From a virus: 64,000 nucleotides of DNA. The notes beneath the pieces are model-generated. The model searched no databases. It saw only the letters and a program-made list of their open reading frames with translations, and was not told where the DNA came from. Numbering within the stretch: the first letter of the stretch is position 1; every line of letters starts with the position of its first letter. The position numbers and the translations under genes are program-made. The DNA lies in the IMG/VR virus record IMGVR_UViG_3300031977_002862, positions 1-64,000 of that record. One strand, 5' to 3'. Shown here one piece after another: positions 35,801-43,395 of the stretch.

Positions 35801-38251
35801 TTGATCTACAGTTACAGTAGTTGAAGAGGTTACCGGGTTTTCTTGATATGTTGGACTCTTAGGGTTTGAACCATCAAAACCATTAGCAAGAGGAATTGTT
35901 CTTTCTGTATTTACCGAGGCTCTAGAACTTCCAGTAGAGCTTTGAGCATCTCTTACGTTGCTTGTACTTGTTGTAGCATTTATGTCAGCAGTACCACTAG
36001 AATTTATTGCAGAAATTTCATCTTGAAGTTTTGTTTCAATAGTAAAGGCTGCATTCCCTTCTGTAAAATCATATGTTGCCATGGTCCAAGTATTTGAACC
36101 ATCATCCATGTAGAATTTTTTAGCCTGCTGTAGAGAGATTTCTTGAGCCGCTGTTAAATCCCAACGAAATCTATAATTTGTATTTCCCTTCCCGTCCTGG
36201 TAAAACCACTTATCTATAATTTGAACATTTGAAGCAAGTGCAGTGTCATCAGAAGACTTTTTGATAGTTACTGTGTCGCCGAGAGAAAAATTAGTGTGGT
36301 TTTCACCACTTCCTACATGACCATAACTTCCGTCGTAGTTATAAGATTCTACAAGCTTTCCTTTTACTACGTAGTCTATATCTGGTACTGTAGTCTGGTC
36401 AGGTGTAATGGTGTGCTTAGAAACAGTATAAGCAGTATCAAGAAGTTTATGGTTTGCCCCCCAGTAATTAGTAGCTGGAGCAGATCCAAAATAATCATTC
36501 TGAAGTTTAAATTTTGTCCCGTTTGCAACACTAGATAAACGAGAAGATGCTTGTTGATCTTCTAAACCTGATTTAAACTCTATAACGGTGTCAGTAGGAC
36601 TTGTAAAATTAATTCCGTAATCATGTACAAGACCTTTTTGTCCTACAGGAACTCCGGAACTATATATTCCATTTACCAATCCATTGTAAACTTCATTTCT
36701 TTGTACGTAAACTCCAGAAGGAGCATTGAACACCCAAGAAACAAGCTCTTGTGCCGCTTGAGCATTTACTTCGGCCTCTGCTTCTATAGCTTCATAGTCC
36801 TCTACAGAAAGAGTTTGACTGCCGCTGTAAACCACTACGGAAGGGTCTACGGTATACTCTCCGAGAATTACGTCGCCTTTATCTGCTCTTCCATAACAAG
36901 CAATATCAACAGCATCGGAAGAGAAATTTGCTCCGGCAGAGTTTCTTACGTCAAAGTCTTGCTCAGAAATACAAACTAAGGGTTGGTCATCCACGTAAAC
37001 ATTCAGAATACTCTGAATCGGACCTTCAGCAAGACTTTCTGCAATATAAACTGTATCGGCGTCCGAGGTATTCTCTAAATCTGCAAAGATTGGATTTCCG
37101 CCTACACGACGAACTCCGTAAATAACAGGAATATAAGTAGCATTTAAATTAAACCTTAAATCAACTTCATTCTCTACCTCTACTTCATATTTCTTTAGCT
37201 TTTTAGTTCCGAGAAGTTTATTTCTCCATACTTCTTTATACCGTTCTTCTGTTGTAGTGTATATTGCAATTACGTTTACCGCATTATTTGCATGTTGAAA
37301 ACCCATATCGCTCGCATATTCAGGTCGAATAGTAGCATCTGGATTGGGGTTGCCATTTCTGTTTAGCGCTCTGTGGAAATCATCTGAACCTAATCGCCCT
37401 CGAACTTGTTGAAAGTCTCCCCAGTGGCTTCTACATACCCAAGAAAACTGTGCAATACCGTTTGGGTCCTCTTTATAATTTGCTGTAGCAATAATACCAC
37501 TGAAAAGAAGAACGGGAGATCCAATAAAAACATCGGGCTCGTCTTCATAGAAAAAAGCCTTATAGACAGATACCTGACGATTAACAAAGTTTGCAGCTTT
37601 TTGAGGAAGAGTAAGTGCAGTTAATTCAGTACTCGCTTGAAGAATATCATAACTTTCTCCTGTTTCTGTCCAGGTAGAGAAAGGAAAAGTCTCTTCTTCA
37701 ACTTTTACAGTTTTGCCCTCGTTTCGAAAAGAATGAATACGAAATCTCTGAAGGCTAAAGTCGGCTGTTGGAGAGCTTGCTGTAGTTGCTTTTAAACGAA
37801 TTAAGTCTCCTTCTACAAAACCAGCATCACTGAAGCTCTCATCCGCTGTAATTAAGTAATCCCCTCCAGAAGTTGAAAAAGTAAGAGATTGGTTGTAGAG
37901 AGCGGCATCAAGAGAATTTGCAGCTATATTAATAGTAAAGTTTGCTATCTTGTTTTCTGCAGAATCCTGAACAGAGGAGACACTAATTAGTTTATTGGCA
38001 TGATACGTCTGAGAACCGTTATTCAGTACAGAACCTGACTCTTCGTAAGTTGATTCATCGTTAAAATTAATCGCATAAGAAGCATCCGTTACATAAGCGT
38101 AACGAGTAAATTTTTGGCTGTATAAAACCTCTAGATTTGGTGCATTCCATTCTTTTAGTGGGCGCTCAAATTTTACAAGATGTGCATAAGTAAAAGGACG
38201 ATTCTCGTCAAGATGAAGTGCGAGAGTAGGATTTAAATCTAATTTTGCCAT
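23867..38251 (-). CDS. Giant tail tip/central fibre protein (J-like) with C-terminal S74 chaperone, 4794 aa
   Basis: A single open frame of 14.4 kb. The first ~1470 residues look like a lambda J-type tail tip protein (FSGIIATANY, VIYGVRRVGG, SLTYQTNCLVSVVATEHDDS). A fibronectin III domain follows at about 1480-1590 (PTNVAATG...QITVTWDNVAKANGYEIWR). Then come several copies of a ~150-residue module with DG-rich linkers, a carbohydrate-binding-like jelly roll (DNFEQYADSADFLTYW), and two copies each of a GGSSTNANTAYTYSQVGHLP block and a DFYEPED...RITDD block. The last ~110 residues are a peptidase S74 intramolecular chaperone (SDARLKTNIKPIESAL, GVIAQEVQ), which normally self-cleaves after trimerisation. 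It thus appears to fuse tip, fibre shaft and receptor-binding parts. Confidence 0.9.
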   Translation of the reverse strand: MAKLDLNPTLALHLDENRPFTYAHLVKFERPLKEWNAPNLEVLYSQKFTRYAYVTDASYAINFNDESTYEESGSVLNNGSQTYHANKLISVSSVQDSAENKIANFTINIAANSLDAALYNQSLTFSTSGGDYLITADESFSDAGFVEGDLIRLKATTASSPTADFSLQRFRIHSFRNEGKTVKVEEETFPFSTWTETGESYDILQASTELTALTLPQKAANFVNRQVSVYKAFFYEDEPDVFIGSPVLLFSGIIATANYKEDPNGIAQFSWVCRSHWGDFQQVRGRLGSDDFHRALNRNGNPNPDATIRPEYASDMGFQHANNAVNVIAIYTTTEERYKEVWRNKLLGTKKLKKYEVEVENEVDLRFNLNATYIPVIYGVRRVGGNPIFADLENTSDADTVYIAESLAEGPIQSILNVYVDDQPLVCISEQDFDVRNSAGANFSSDAVDIACYGRADKGDVILGEYTVDPSVVVYSGSQTLSVEDYEAIEAEAEVNAQAAQELVSWVFNAPSGVYVQRNEVYNGLVNGIYSSGVPVGQKGLVHDYGINFTSPTDTVIEFKSGLEDQQASSRLSSVANGTKFKLQNDYFGSAPATNYWGANHKLLDTAYTVSKHTITPDQTTVPDIDYVVKGKLVESYNYDGSYGHVGSGENHTNFSLGDTVTIKKSSDDTALASNVQIIDKWFYQDGKGNTNYRFRWDLTAAQEISLQQAKKFYMDDGSNTWTMATYDFTEGNAAFTIETKLQDEISAINSSGTADINATTSTSNVRDAQSSTGSSRASVNTERTIPLANGFDGSNPKSPTYQENPVTSSTTVTVDQTNTVLDDTPTNNISTVTGNASTTTYITIKNQIKLSTTGSPSSVDDAYNGKAVLIRRTDFNGNIIETLKVIKDYDGATRILTLTTDLADGEVPEAGDEVLIYGNEEGRDVRPTTNFGLILLDYMKSKRYGAGLSDDKLNINSFLQAARTCDTRSDITVEIQVDSVGHTLAVGDKFKYEPTGGFKWQGTIKTIEDALSGSPDRFKVTFTDCIGKLTNQFNKVRTRLQDDIIWEAGSSLYRFNTTSGLQTTISTNAVEISSFTLTQVGGDSTSVSVASGSGNVLDYSLYDSDFIQYWKYLGWDSPDQRWVTRHQGNLSIDTSQPVFNVIGVILEHFNGILAFEDGKFTLSVETKRDADGELFWNFQNSSEGWTVNGQASITQEEEYITLDSSGSDPVFRKSNLSFKGSENLIIRARIRRTGGTGWDGAAYYTTDSHGESASFQKDISDPTVLNEWVIASWDMSNLTAGGTDWEDSYITGLRLDLGLSSADDFDIEWISVGSSVRVIEQEDIIGSLSIKDDGLSKAYNSLSASIIDPQNNFNSRNVSFFNSDYLKQDRGVVRSGSFKLEGITNYYNARLAVEQILNRSRFSRQISFTVRPVGLALSPGELIRVKYPRFGWDSGKYFRIQSLTYQTNCLVSVVATEHDDSIYFIDAPKASPFNVPLEVDAVIRRPSAPTNVAATGTGTSNEETNQITVTWDNVAKANGYEIWRSTSNNVNTAVKIADQSSTLERSYIDILLPETRTTFYYWVRAFTRTTVQTTRSSEQRDYYSDYSTEASGTTIGRFNSAFINLYRRTTSGSTPSSPDNQVTYTFSTGALDPAPSNSWTTSIPSSGGAYLWIVQQYVKSLTDTVTIGSGDWVAASLLSTDGADGAEGKTATLTANKYVILFDADGNESPETTITLTGTGTNYTSPIYRFLKDGVEVRAWGSQNTYDIPDFDSGSPDRREPGPNEVHSYTLQVAESDAGSPDGGVYSFDTVSIYGIQEGTVGANGTDALTIILPNDSHVLPVTNTGGGSQITYTGSGTTIRVYEGTTELTYDGVGTSNGTWKVTSTGVNIDPGSPVTDSGTYATIPPHDDMTATNATVSYLIEGKRANGTSFSLTKIQSLAQSVEGEDGSPGETGASVDIIFKRNDGEPDTPSSTPGTPVGWRTNAVDTLLDDGSPYTLWASTGEKAVGATNYDWGSPFQIEADAVAEVYVFRKTSNAGLTGGSYNFTTNTLTAPTNWSTTPPTLANGETSYVGVGLAVGSRTSTSASITWTGSSVYAVRTDGNSNALVYAYKRSAAAPSDNPGPVTVNLSTGKITTTTLDDGWQKEPTGGSDPLYVVAATASGNGSTDDIGSPEWSAPVKLAEDGGDGLNTASVFIYQRTITDTAPSTGSNSGKPEGNTTYTFLGGAISFTTANGWTDDIQSTGTGRYLWVSQATAASTSSTDTIAQGEWSTPSLLAIDGENSLPSASTVLNYDDLDTTGEAAGQGRYALLLNSASPDKGTTSWSDITTPGDIDYILFHRSETNGTDNKDFLLNQVIAGTTIAWYEASDRWVNFLVTGSPIEETTNKIKIPVSLLNFNQEGGTSNLSTASGNPIQFWFSISRKGDTGSTGARGTRTVTGYLFYSVKTSTQPTTLPTSADTNTMNFGTGEFGTILSNWSHNAPTYTGGSPDAEFWYIGFSASESGTYNSGNDTYSGETLTFGGTALKAASFTNLVTFTNLSTSGQTVIDGGNITTGSIESDNYSGTGSPDAFSSAGSSIDLTDGIIQTPFFYSSDEGAGFKGTVSIGGVALTGSGAGNVFNEDIQINSDGTLNYTGSGSGQVDATQITNAVAEAGATAGATWGSNITSQPADADLLNSYNASQGLALLLNKRSDGTANDGEGALVGCDNEGSPQLNTDGFIIWNGSKITVDAVQLNALDPITFATSQTDTKGFIVFDTAKGNPFTVVSTAMDVAFARLNGTQWQYDNNSTWVDFTPADSYVALGWLETRPAGSPDEIAAGGLFGAPIPLSLVASPSATVGATAGVDLKDEGGETIQSTAIVVDRLRDNFEQYADSADFLTYWTSHTAAGEITFSSTSYSGGTSLSIGNNSGNDERWLISKQLIPFDPSRIYRVRVVARQTAGSGAAYFGFGGFAADKTTLVNIDGTNTHSSQHYFAAVGVDIPDAWTLYEGYFSGHGASAGGYNSRTFLDPAVAHPNVRYIAPLILVQYNGAAGTTLVDNIVIEEVQAASAIPGYWRVRRSANSPDDLDAPSNSEVFAVAGRNPIDGDIVLVYDGSSPPKVAEWSYDGSAWSFGNTLRINSSLIVDGSITGRAVASDTTITAGTGATSASLSGVGDYRFYTGSTPTSGTFSVKSDGLVNARNLVLRSSEGTVYFDSNDGGFSFPALTEIAQVSQTKVETYAENHNTAGQYATISTAVDNSNVTVRVRVKAFAGFSAIGYSYNGDSAASTLAKIPTSLTITFDVDDDTSFNGSTIVSIAAGGNGTVSGDSYTRTFTRITSGTPTSTQYKVVQTEDTEIIDLGYEGGEQLFVTLTTYTANVEFGGSSCIDASGYITLDTATDTVTLAAADDTYYFRTALSYAGTGVATENQWSGTTAREIAITDATTDGGFVPGGSGGSQTVGAADITGVAITTNNGITGGATVTSGDASFTLGLGAITPTSVTTPSLILEGTATPEITFNGTSDSSVDFAIKATPEALDFYEPEDTNKLHMRITDDSGVNAVFGLRTGSGDGTERIDASGNIILEKTGTATVSETSYSSQTLEFRASGWDTNNAVAKDVNWKIRNIPTASVYPDHDLTFIESDQGSEWTTFVLHGRGSNSWTDPLAASFYGNVNINVHPGSPDRGAGAGNLTVANTVTWDGGSSTNANTAYTYSQVGHLPLAGGTLTGPLAVDANNTTAANFNSGTTNVVAIFESEDSDAWLDLRDSNSGTYGALLGHDSTNLFKIADSGVTVRFSVSNTGTVNASAFVGTLYSSTIYMGTSSPDNNDSITYNDTALFNTGGYYYFQADSYAAGIIAGQLFIGNDSTSGTGQASQNGLIRLGEGGSEGSPNAAAGLEFVSANVNNGYGWRIFNPDNGSGDVPLIIQRRVNAAAWSTHATFEPGGSTGFGVVTWTGGSSTNANTAYTYSQVGHLPLTGGTLTGSLTVGSTTDSATIVFPDKNVADSPTVSGDKRKLISMGNSGNGGLWQTTGRGGLMLASADDTLILASGDIGRNYDPDAGGWNPDADSEEIYLLTDGGVRFRTGLQNTSTYKEFVFDGSGNTTIPGSFVVNGTTRIASSGEFYPASLQSTDKISVLDGSSAQGIRVESLYAGTSYASDGSAAGYVDVLNGYRVGGSTVIDSSRNINLISTGATSPIINFSNNDAGIDFAIRSNSDALDFYEPEDSDKLQMRITDDIGVNAVFGLRTGSGNGTLRIDASGNATLGTISATSLDLTTNALSLNSANVRLKTQKTINLTAFSTSNFYPVVLTNPGNVTSTHHFVISQNSQSGNDPYNNNMIVGWARGQGWSDMTLAYDFHYNAYQDNERTILGMYRGTASSNVIIFYLRGGETYYFHTESDATVYTSGYNSGTSSTSLTVAMVKDANGNDITGQSDASQQLNRVADILGGGQGYYRSHSYLNHPLTMKGNSSVDSGSFTLNGGSGVGALIMNYQASSTNYRGLVDWRTLHLGNNGENNILAGNTSANGFLRFWVNATSDSISGGTSGTNSLTLNANGTSTFTDKVIITNSTYGSHIDLIRDSDTINLSPSAGQLLVSGGFSPSVSNSIDLGRTDKYWQDLWLGTSLKMGGTTVIDSSRNITGVTGYFYKAGTSNTQTTVLTLGSNSTRPVLQFSESTATGLTSGMSIEYNGFATGVSNYIAVNNVAGSVVFRVYSGGDIQTTGNITAYASDARLKTNIKPIESALEKVQLLRGVEFDWRDDVEEKGFNPSVRHETGVIAQEVQEVIPDAVVPAPFDDNYLTVQHQKIIPVLIEAIKEQQEQIEELKAIIKEKLNGNN

Positions 38252-38971
38252 TTAGGGTAGAGCCTCTTCTAAAGATAAACTGAACTGAAAAAGATTGTTC
38301 GTTCCAAGGGAGTATTCTTGAGTATCACCTTTTGGTATTACTCGAATTTTTGGTGCAGAAAAATTAACAGTAGCATTGTCCGCAACTGAATAAACAAGAG
38401 AAGGATTAAAATGAATAATTCTTTGATCCTCCGCGGGTTGAGTAGTTTCAAAATCTCCGTTAGTCTCAACACGAGTAACCATATATGCTTTTACATGGTT
38501 TGAGTTTGCTGAGTCTGTAATAGTAAATATGTCTCCTGGTTTTGGACTTCCACTTGCTCCAGTAAGGCCATCGATAGTCATTTTTGTAGCCCCAGAGTTT
38601 GTAGCACCGTTTACAGAGATTGTATTTGGAACCGCTAAATAAGTTGAAAATGTGGAGTCTTGTGTATCCTCATACTGGGGAAGAACTACGAAAAAAGGAT
38701 TGAGTCTTCCCTGTCTCGACAAAAGAAAAGTATTAACTGGCTCGAACTCTGCTCGTGTAAGTGGATTATAAGAAATATCAAGAGACCAATGCTGCTTTGC
38801 CTGAGAACGAGTAACTACTCGTCCGCCGTTTGTTCGGGACATCATCGTAGGCTGATTCGAAGTAAATTTTACAGAAGCAAAACCAGGACCGGCAGTACCA
38901 GTACTATTATTCTGCTTTCCTGAAGGAAGAATCTTTCGATCAGGATCTGGTAATATATTCATAAAAGCCAT
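38252..38971 (-). CDS. Distal tail/tail tip protein, 239 aa
   Basis: A beta-rich protein lying between the tape measure and the giant tip protein, the position of distal tail or tip-assembly proteins in siphoviruses. The N-terminal half has HWSLDISYNPLTRAEFEPVNTFLLSRQGRLNPFFVVLP, the sort of segment seen in tail-hub proteins; a middle insert (GASGSPKPGDIFTITDSANS) looks like a small OB-like fold. It would link the tube to the fibre. No enzymatic motif. Confidence 0.7.
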   Translation of the reverse strand: MAFMNILPDPDRKILPSGKQNNSTGTAGPGFASVKFTSNQPTMMSRTNGGRVVTRSQAKQHWSLDISYNPLTRAEFEPVNTFLLSRQGRLNPFFVVLPQYEDTQDSTFSTYLAVPNTISVNGATNSGATKMTIDGLTGASGSPKPGDIFTITDSANSNHVKAYMVTRVETNGDFETTQPAEDQRIIHFNPSLVYSVADNATVNFSAPKIRVIPKGDTQEYSLGTNNLFQFSLSLEEALP

Positions 38972-41900
38972 TAGATTTTACCTCCACCAGCATTAATTGC
39001 TGAGTCGTTCACTCCTTCGAGAAAGGTTTCTCCATATGTATTGGCGGCTTCTCGAATCATTGAGATAATATTTCCACGCTGAGTAGTCAGTGCATCATTG
39101 AAGCTTGAGGCATCAATGGCCTGAACATTAAAGTTGACATTGACAGGCTGAGCTTGCTTCATTTCATCATTTGGCACAATTCTTCCAGGAGTTTCTGGAA
39201 CGAAGAGTTCTGGACCCTGCTCTCCAACAACATATCCTGCTGTTGGTCCTCCTTCGGCGCGATACTTGGCACCCATGAAAGCAGAAGTGGGCATTCCGCC
39301 GATCTTTCTAGTATCTCCACCCCTTAGTCCTGCGAGTTCTGAACCTGTCGCCTGTTGTGCGACATCTACTTTATTGGATCTTTCCCCTACACTTATATTC
39401 CTAGGGACCGAGGTTCCTCCAGAACTAGAGCCTCCCTGATATGTAGTTGATGAAATAATAGCTAATTGAGCTGCGGTCAAAGCTCCAATAGCTGCTGCTA
39501 GTATAGGACCTAATATTGGACCTCCTTCTGCTAATGCTTTTACTATCGCTAAAGATCCTTGTATTACGGCTTCCGCCATACTAATCTTTTTATTTTGTTC
39601 AAACTGCTTTCTTTTAGCTCTATCCTTTTTCTTTTCAAGAGCTTGAATTTTTGATAAACTTTCCTTTGATTTTCCGTCTCGTTTTTTCTCAGCCTCAATC
39701 TCTTTGTCAATTCCTGCAATTCTTGCCTCGCTCGAAGCCGCCATGATATTTCCTATTGAAGATACTATAGCTCCGACTGCTGCTATCTTATCTGCAGCAG
39801 TATTTGTTTCTTTTGACAATTCTATAAAGGCGGAAGACATTACAAGAGTTCCTTCGCTTATAGCTGCAACAAGCTCTCCGTTAGGACCTAGCTCTCTTAG
39901 CTTATTCAGCATAGGCTGAATACCTTCTAAAGTTGCATTTATAAAAGCTTGTTTAAGGCTTTTTCCAGCATCTTTTGCTTTACTTTTTGCTTTTTCTAAT
40001 GCTTCTTCTAGCTTAGCTATTTCTTCAGCGGAGTCTCCCATTCCACGACCAATAGCTAAGTCTATTTTTGCTCCAGCAACTTCTTTGTCAGCAGATTCTT
40101 TATCTCTTCCAGCTACCTCTATAGTAGCTTTGCCTCTTGTTATTCCCTCTCCTACTTGATTTATAAATTCGGCAGTTTTTGTAAATCCTGGAGAATCTTG
40201 TTCCGCTCTTTTTCTCAGAACTTGCTCTTCTAGTTCCAGTCTTTTTAAAGCTAGATCATACTCCTTTTTGGCGGCTTCTTGTGCCGCAGACCTTCCTTCA
40301 CTTAATAGTTGAGAAATTCTACCAGTATTTGAAAGCTCTACACCGTTCGCTTTAGCTTGTGCCTTAATAATCTCAAACTTTGCTTCTAACAAATCATATT
40401 CTAGGTCGATGGCTTTTGTTTTTAAATTAAACTCTTCTAGCAATATTTTCTTTCTGTTTTCTTTTTCTTTTAAGAAAAAGTTTAATTCTTCAATTGGAGA
40501 AAGCTCTTCTGAACCTGTGTCTGCTAATCTTTGAAGTTTATACTGTACACGAGCAAGCTCCATTTCTGCTTCTAAAGTAGCTTTCTTAGAGGCGAAAATC
40601 TTTTGCTCTAACCCAAGTATTTCTTGTTTGGCTTTTAGTTGCTCTTGATTGACTCTTGCTGTTATTTCTTCTTGGGAAATTCTTTCTTTTCCTTTTGCAA
40701 TAATTTGAGCATCAATTTGATCGATTCGTTCTTTTTGAGCTTCAGAAAGATTTAAAAGATCATAACCTTCTCTTTCGGTTTCGAGTTTTTCAATTTCTCT
40801 GTCAATAATAGTATTTGTAAGATCTAAAGATTTTTCTAAAACTAGAGGTTGGTTATTTACAAATTTATTTAAGTTTTTTTGGTCCGTTTGAAGACCTTTA
40901 ATCTCAGAACCTATAGTTTGGTAGGTGGACACAACTCCATCTAATTTTTCTTGTAGAGATTCGAGTCTTTTTACATCTGTGTCTCCAGTAATAAATCCCT
41001 CAGAGGCAAGCTTTTGTAGATATTCAGCAGAACCGGCTGCTTGCTCAAAAAAGGCGTCTATGCCTATACCTCCTACTTCAGAAGCTGCTTTGGCTTCGTT
41101 TAAGAAACCCTGAAGTCCTTCAGTGGCTCTATCAAAAGGAGTAGAGGACTTATCTCCGGCCGCCCTTGCAGCTTTTGTAAAATTAGCATAGGAGGCTGCT
41201 GCATTATCTATAGCGTCTGTAAATGCTTTTTCTTTTTTTCTAAGACCCTCTAAAAAATTTTCTATCTGTTCTGCGCTTAGCTCTGCTCCTGCATCTAATC
41301 CGTTTTTTACTATCTTTAAAGATTTAACCTGTGTAGCCATTAGGGAGGATAAATTCTCATTGTCACCAATTCGGTCGATGGCTCGTTGTAAAATTTGCGA
41401 GGCGGCCTGTCTTCCAGCAGCATCTAAAGTATCTCCTTTAGAGAGTAAAGAATCAATATTCTCCTCTATTCTTTTTAGCTCTTTGTCTATGCCGACTACG
41501 CCGACGCCGCTCACTGCTAGTGCGTAGGCTTGGGCGAAGAATCCTGCATCTCCTGAAAGATTTAAAAAGTCTTCTCGAAGTTTAGCTATTTGTTGTGTCC
41601 TTGATTCTTTTATAGCCACTCCTAAAGAGCTAATCCCGTCTTTTACTTGCCCAATAATATTTACCAATACTCTTGATTTTCTTGTAAAATTTTCTGTCTC
41701 AGAATTTGAGTCTTTTAAAGCTTTTCCCAGCTCATAAGAAATATCCGAAAAAGAATCAAAACTCTTTGCGGCAGAATCCGCAGCTTGTTGAACTTTTGAT
41801 TTTTCAAATAAACCTTTCAATAGGGGGAAGAGTAAAGAACCGATACTTAGAATTTGCCCTATTATAGGAATAAAATTTAAAAAAGCTCTTCCGAGAAGAA

Positions 41901-43395
41901 TAGCTCCATTCCTGGCAACAGTAAGAGAAGTAGATAAAGTATTTACTAGACCGGTAACCTGTCCGATTTTTTTGCCTTGTTTTCCTATACTGGCAAAGGC
42001 GACGCCAAAACCGCCAAATGCGCCAGTTTGATCTATTTTTTGCAGAGAAGCGGCTTGCAGGCCAGCTAAACGAGACTTTGCTCTCTTTGCTTCGCCTTTT
42101 GCTCCTAAAGTAAATCTCCTGTTCTCAGCCGCTATCAGTTGCTCCGTAGCAATACGAAGCTGACGAATTTGATCAAGTTCTGCTTGTTTTTGTACCTTTT
42201 TCTCGGCGGAATGGTTTTTGAGAGCAACTTGTCTTAATTGTTCTGATTTTTTAAGATTTTTAACAGCAGTTGTTAAGTCTTTGGCACTCAGAGTGCCTGC
42301 TCTCATCTGGTCTTCTAAAAGCTTTACACTTTTTGGTGCAGCAGCGAAAGTTGGTAAACTTTTTGCTTGTTTAGTATATTCTGCGGCTTGTTTTTTTACA
42401 GAGCCTATAGTTTCTTGTAAAGCTACTCTAGCTAAAAGTCTTTGTCTTTCTATAGCAATATTTATTGCGGGAACGATTTTGTCAATAATTGAGGAAGCAA
42501 AAAGTGCCAAAACACCAGCCAAAGCAGTAGGTGTTTCCGAAAGAAAACGAATTAGAGGAGTCAAAACATTGTTAGCAAGTTTAAGACCAGTATCACTTAA
42601 CTCCCTAAAAGCTGCTGCTAACTGGTCATAGGGATTCGGATCTACAGATTGAGAAATGTCTCCAAATTTCTTTATACCTTGAGTAATAGTTGCATTTAAA
42701 AATGCTTGCCTTCTTTCTGCTTGAGTAAGTTGTTTTGGAAGCTTTCCAAGGCTGTCCGCATAGTCGCTGACAGCATCGTCAAGACGAACCATAATACCTA
42801 ATTCATCTAAAATTTCTGGCTCTAACTTAGCTGTACCTCGTACTAACCTATTCAGAGCATCTTCTAAATCTCTTCCAAGAGCTAATGAAGCTCCTTTTGC
42901 TACTTTGGTAAGCTCTTCAATTTGAGAAGACTCAAAACCAGCACTTGTTCCAAGTGCCACAGCTTCTAAAGATGCCCTTGTTGAAATAGCGTCTCCGGTA
43001 ATTTCTTTTAATTTGTCAGAAATAAATCCTAAATTTTTACCGGCAACTGTACCTGTTCTTTCTAGCCCCTGTTCTAACTGAGTTAATGCTGCATTTTGGC
43101 GAAGAACATTAAAAGCGGCAGAAATTGCAAATACGTTTGCCGCTAAGGTTGCATAAGCGGGTACTAAACCGCCCTCGATTGTTTGTGCTTGTTTTGCGAA
43201 AGCTTTTGTAGAGTTAGAAGTAATTTGGGCGGTGCCCTTCTCCTGTCTCTGATAAGCATTAGTTTTCTTAGCTTGAGTATCTCTAGCAGCAGTCTGCTTA
43301 TTGATAGATTTAGTAACTCCATCAATCTGCTTCTGAACTACTTTTATGTTTTTACCTTCGAGTACTACCTCTAGTAAAACTGAACTATCTGCCAC
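38971..43395 (-). CDS. Tape measure protein, 1474 aa
   Basis: Sets tail length and is threaded through the tube. The N-terminal half is helical and Lys/Gln/Ala-rich, with hydrophobic helices near 80-100 (LVPAYATLAANVFAISAAF), 280 (LAGVLALFASSIIDKIV) and 500-530 (FLNFIPIIGQILSIGSLLFPLL). Long coiled coils fill 850-1130. A further hydrophobic stretch (ILGPILAAAIGALTAAQLAI) is followed by a C-terminal region with MGAKYRAEGGPTAGYVVGEQGPELFVP, typical of tape measures. At roughly 0.15 nm per residue, a tail near 220 nm would be expected. It overlaps the chaperone frame by 11 bases. Confidence 0.93.
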   Translation of the reverse strand: MADSSVLLEVVLEGKNIKVVQKQIDGVTKSINKQTAARDTQAKKTNAYQRQEKGTAQITSNSTKAFAKQAQTIEGGLVPAYATLAANVFAISAAFNVLRQNAALTQLEQGLERTGTVAGKNLGFISDKLKEITGDAISTRASLEAVALGTSAGFESSQIEELTKVAKGASLALGRDLEDALNRLVRGTAKLEPEILDELGIMVRLDDAVSDYADSLGKLPKQLTQAERRQAFLNATITQGIKKFGDISQSVDPNPYDQLAAAFRELSDTGLKLANNVLTPLIRFLSETPTALAGVLALFASSIIDKIVPAINIAIERQRLLARVALQETIGSVKKQAAEYTKQAKSLPTFAAAPKSVKLLEDQMRAGTLSAKDLTTAVKNLKKSEQLRQVALKNHSAEKKVQKQAELDQIRQLRIATEQLIAAENRRFTLGAKGEAKRAKSRLAGLQAASLQKIDQTGAFGGFGVAFASIGKQGKKIGQVTGLVNTLSTSLTVARNGAILLGRAFLNFIPIIGQILSIGSLLFPLLKGLFEKSKVQQAADSAAKSFDSFSDISYELGKALKDSNSETENFTRKSRVLVNIIGQVKDGISSLGVAIKESRTQQIAKLREDFLNLSGDAGFFAQAYALAVSGVGVVGIDKELKRIEENIDSLLSKGDTLDAAGRQAASQILQRAIDRIGDNENLSSLMATQVKSLKIVKNGLDAGAELSAEQIENFLEGLRKKEKAFTDAIDNAAASYANFTKAARAAGDKSSTPFDRATEGLQGFLNEAKAASEVGGIGIDAFFEQAAGSAEYLQKLASEGFITGDTDVKRLESLQEKLDGVVSTYQTIGSEIKGLQTDQKNLNKFVNNQPLVLEKSLDLTNTIIDREIEKLETEREGYDLLNLSEAQKERIDQIDAQIIAKGKERISQEEITARVNQEQLKAKQEILGLEQKIFASKKATLEAEMELARVQYKLQRLADTGSEELSPIEELNFFLKEKENRKKILLEEFNLKTKAIDLEYDLLEAKFEIIKAQAKANGVELSNTGRISQLLSEGRSAAQEAAKKEYDLALKRLELEEQVLRKRAEQDSPGFTKTAEFINQVGEGITRGKATIEVAGRDKESADKEVAGAKIDLAIGRGMGDSAEEIAKLEEALEKAKSKAKDAGKSLKQAFINATLEGIQPMLNKLRELGPNGELVAAISEGTLVMSSAFIELSKETNTAADKIAAVGAIVSSIGNIMAASSEARIAGIDKEIEAEKKRDGKSKESLSKIQALEKKKDRAKRKQFEQNKKISMAEAVIQGSLAIVKALAEGGPILGPILAAAIGALTAAQLAIISSTTYQGGSSSGGTSVPRNISVGERSNKVDVAQQATGSELAGLRGGDTRKIGGMPTSAFMGAKYRAEGGPTAGYVVGEQGPELFVPETPGRIVPNDEMKQAQPVNVNFNVQAIDASSFNDALTTQRGNIISMIREAANTYGETFLEGVNDSAINAGGGKI

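Noticed and set aside
23867-38251. Many plus-strand ORFs opposite the giant fibre gene
   Set aside because: They lack ribosome-binding sites and mirror codon patterns of the long minus-strand gene; treated as shadows.
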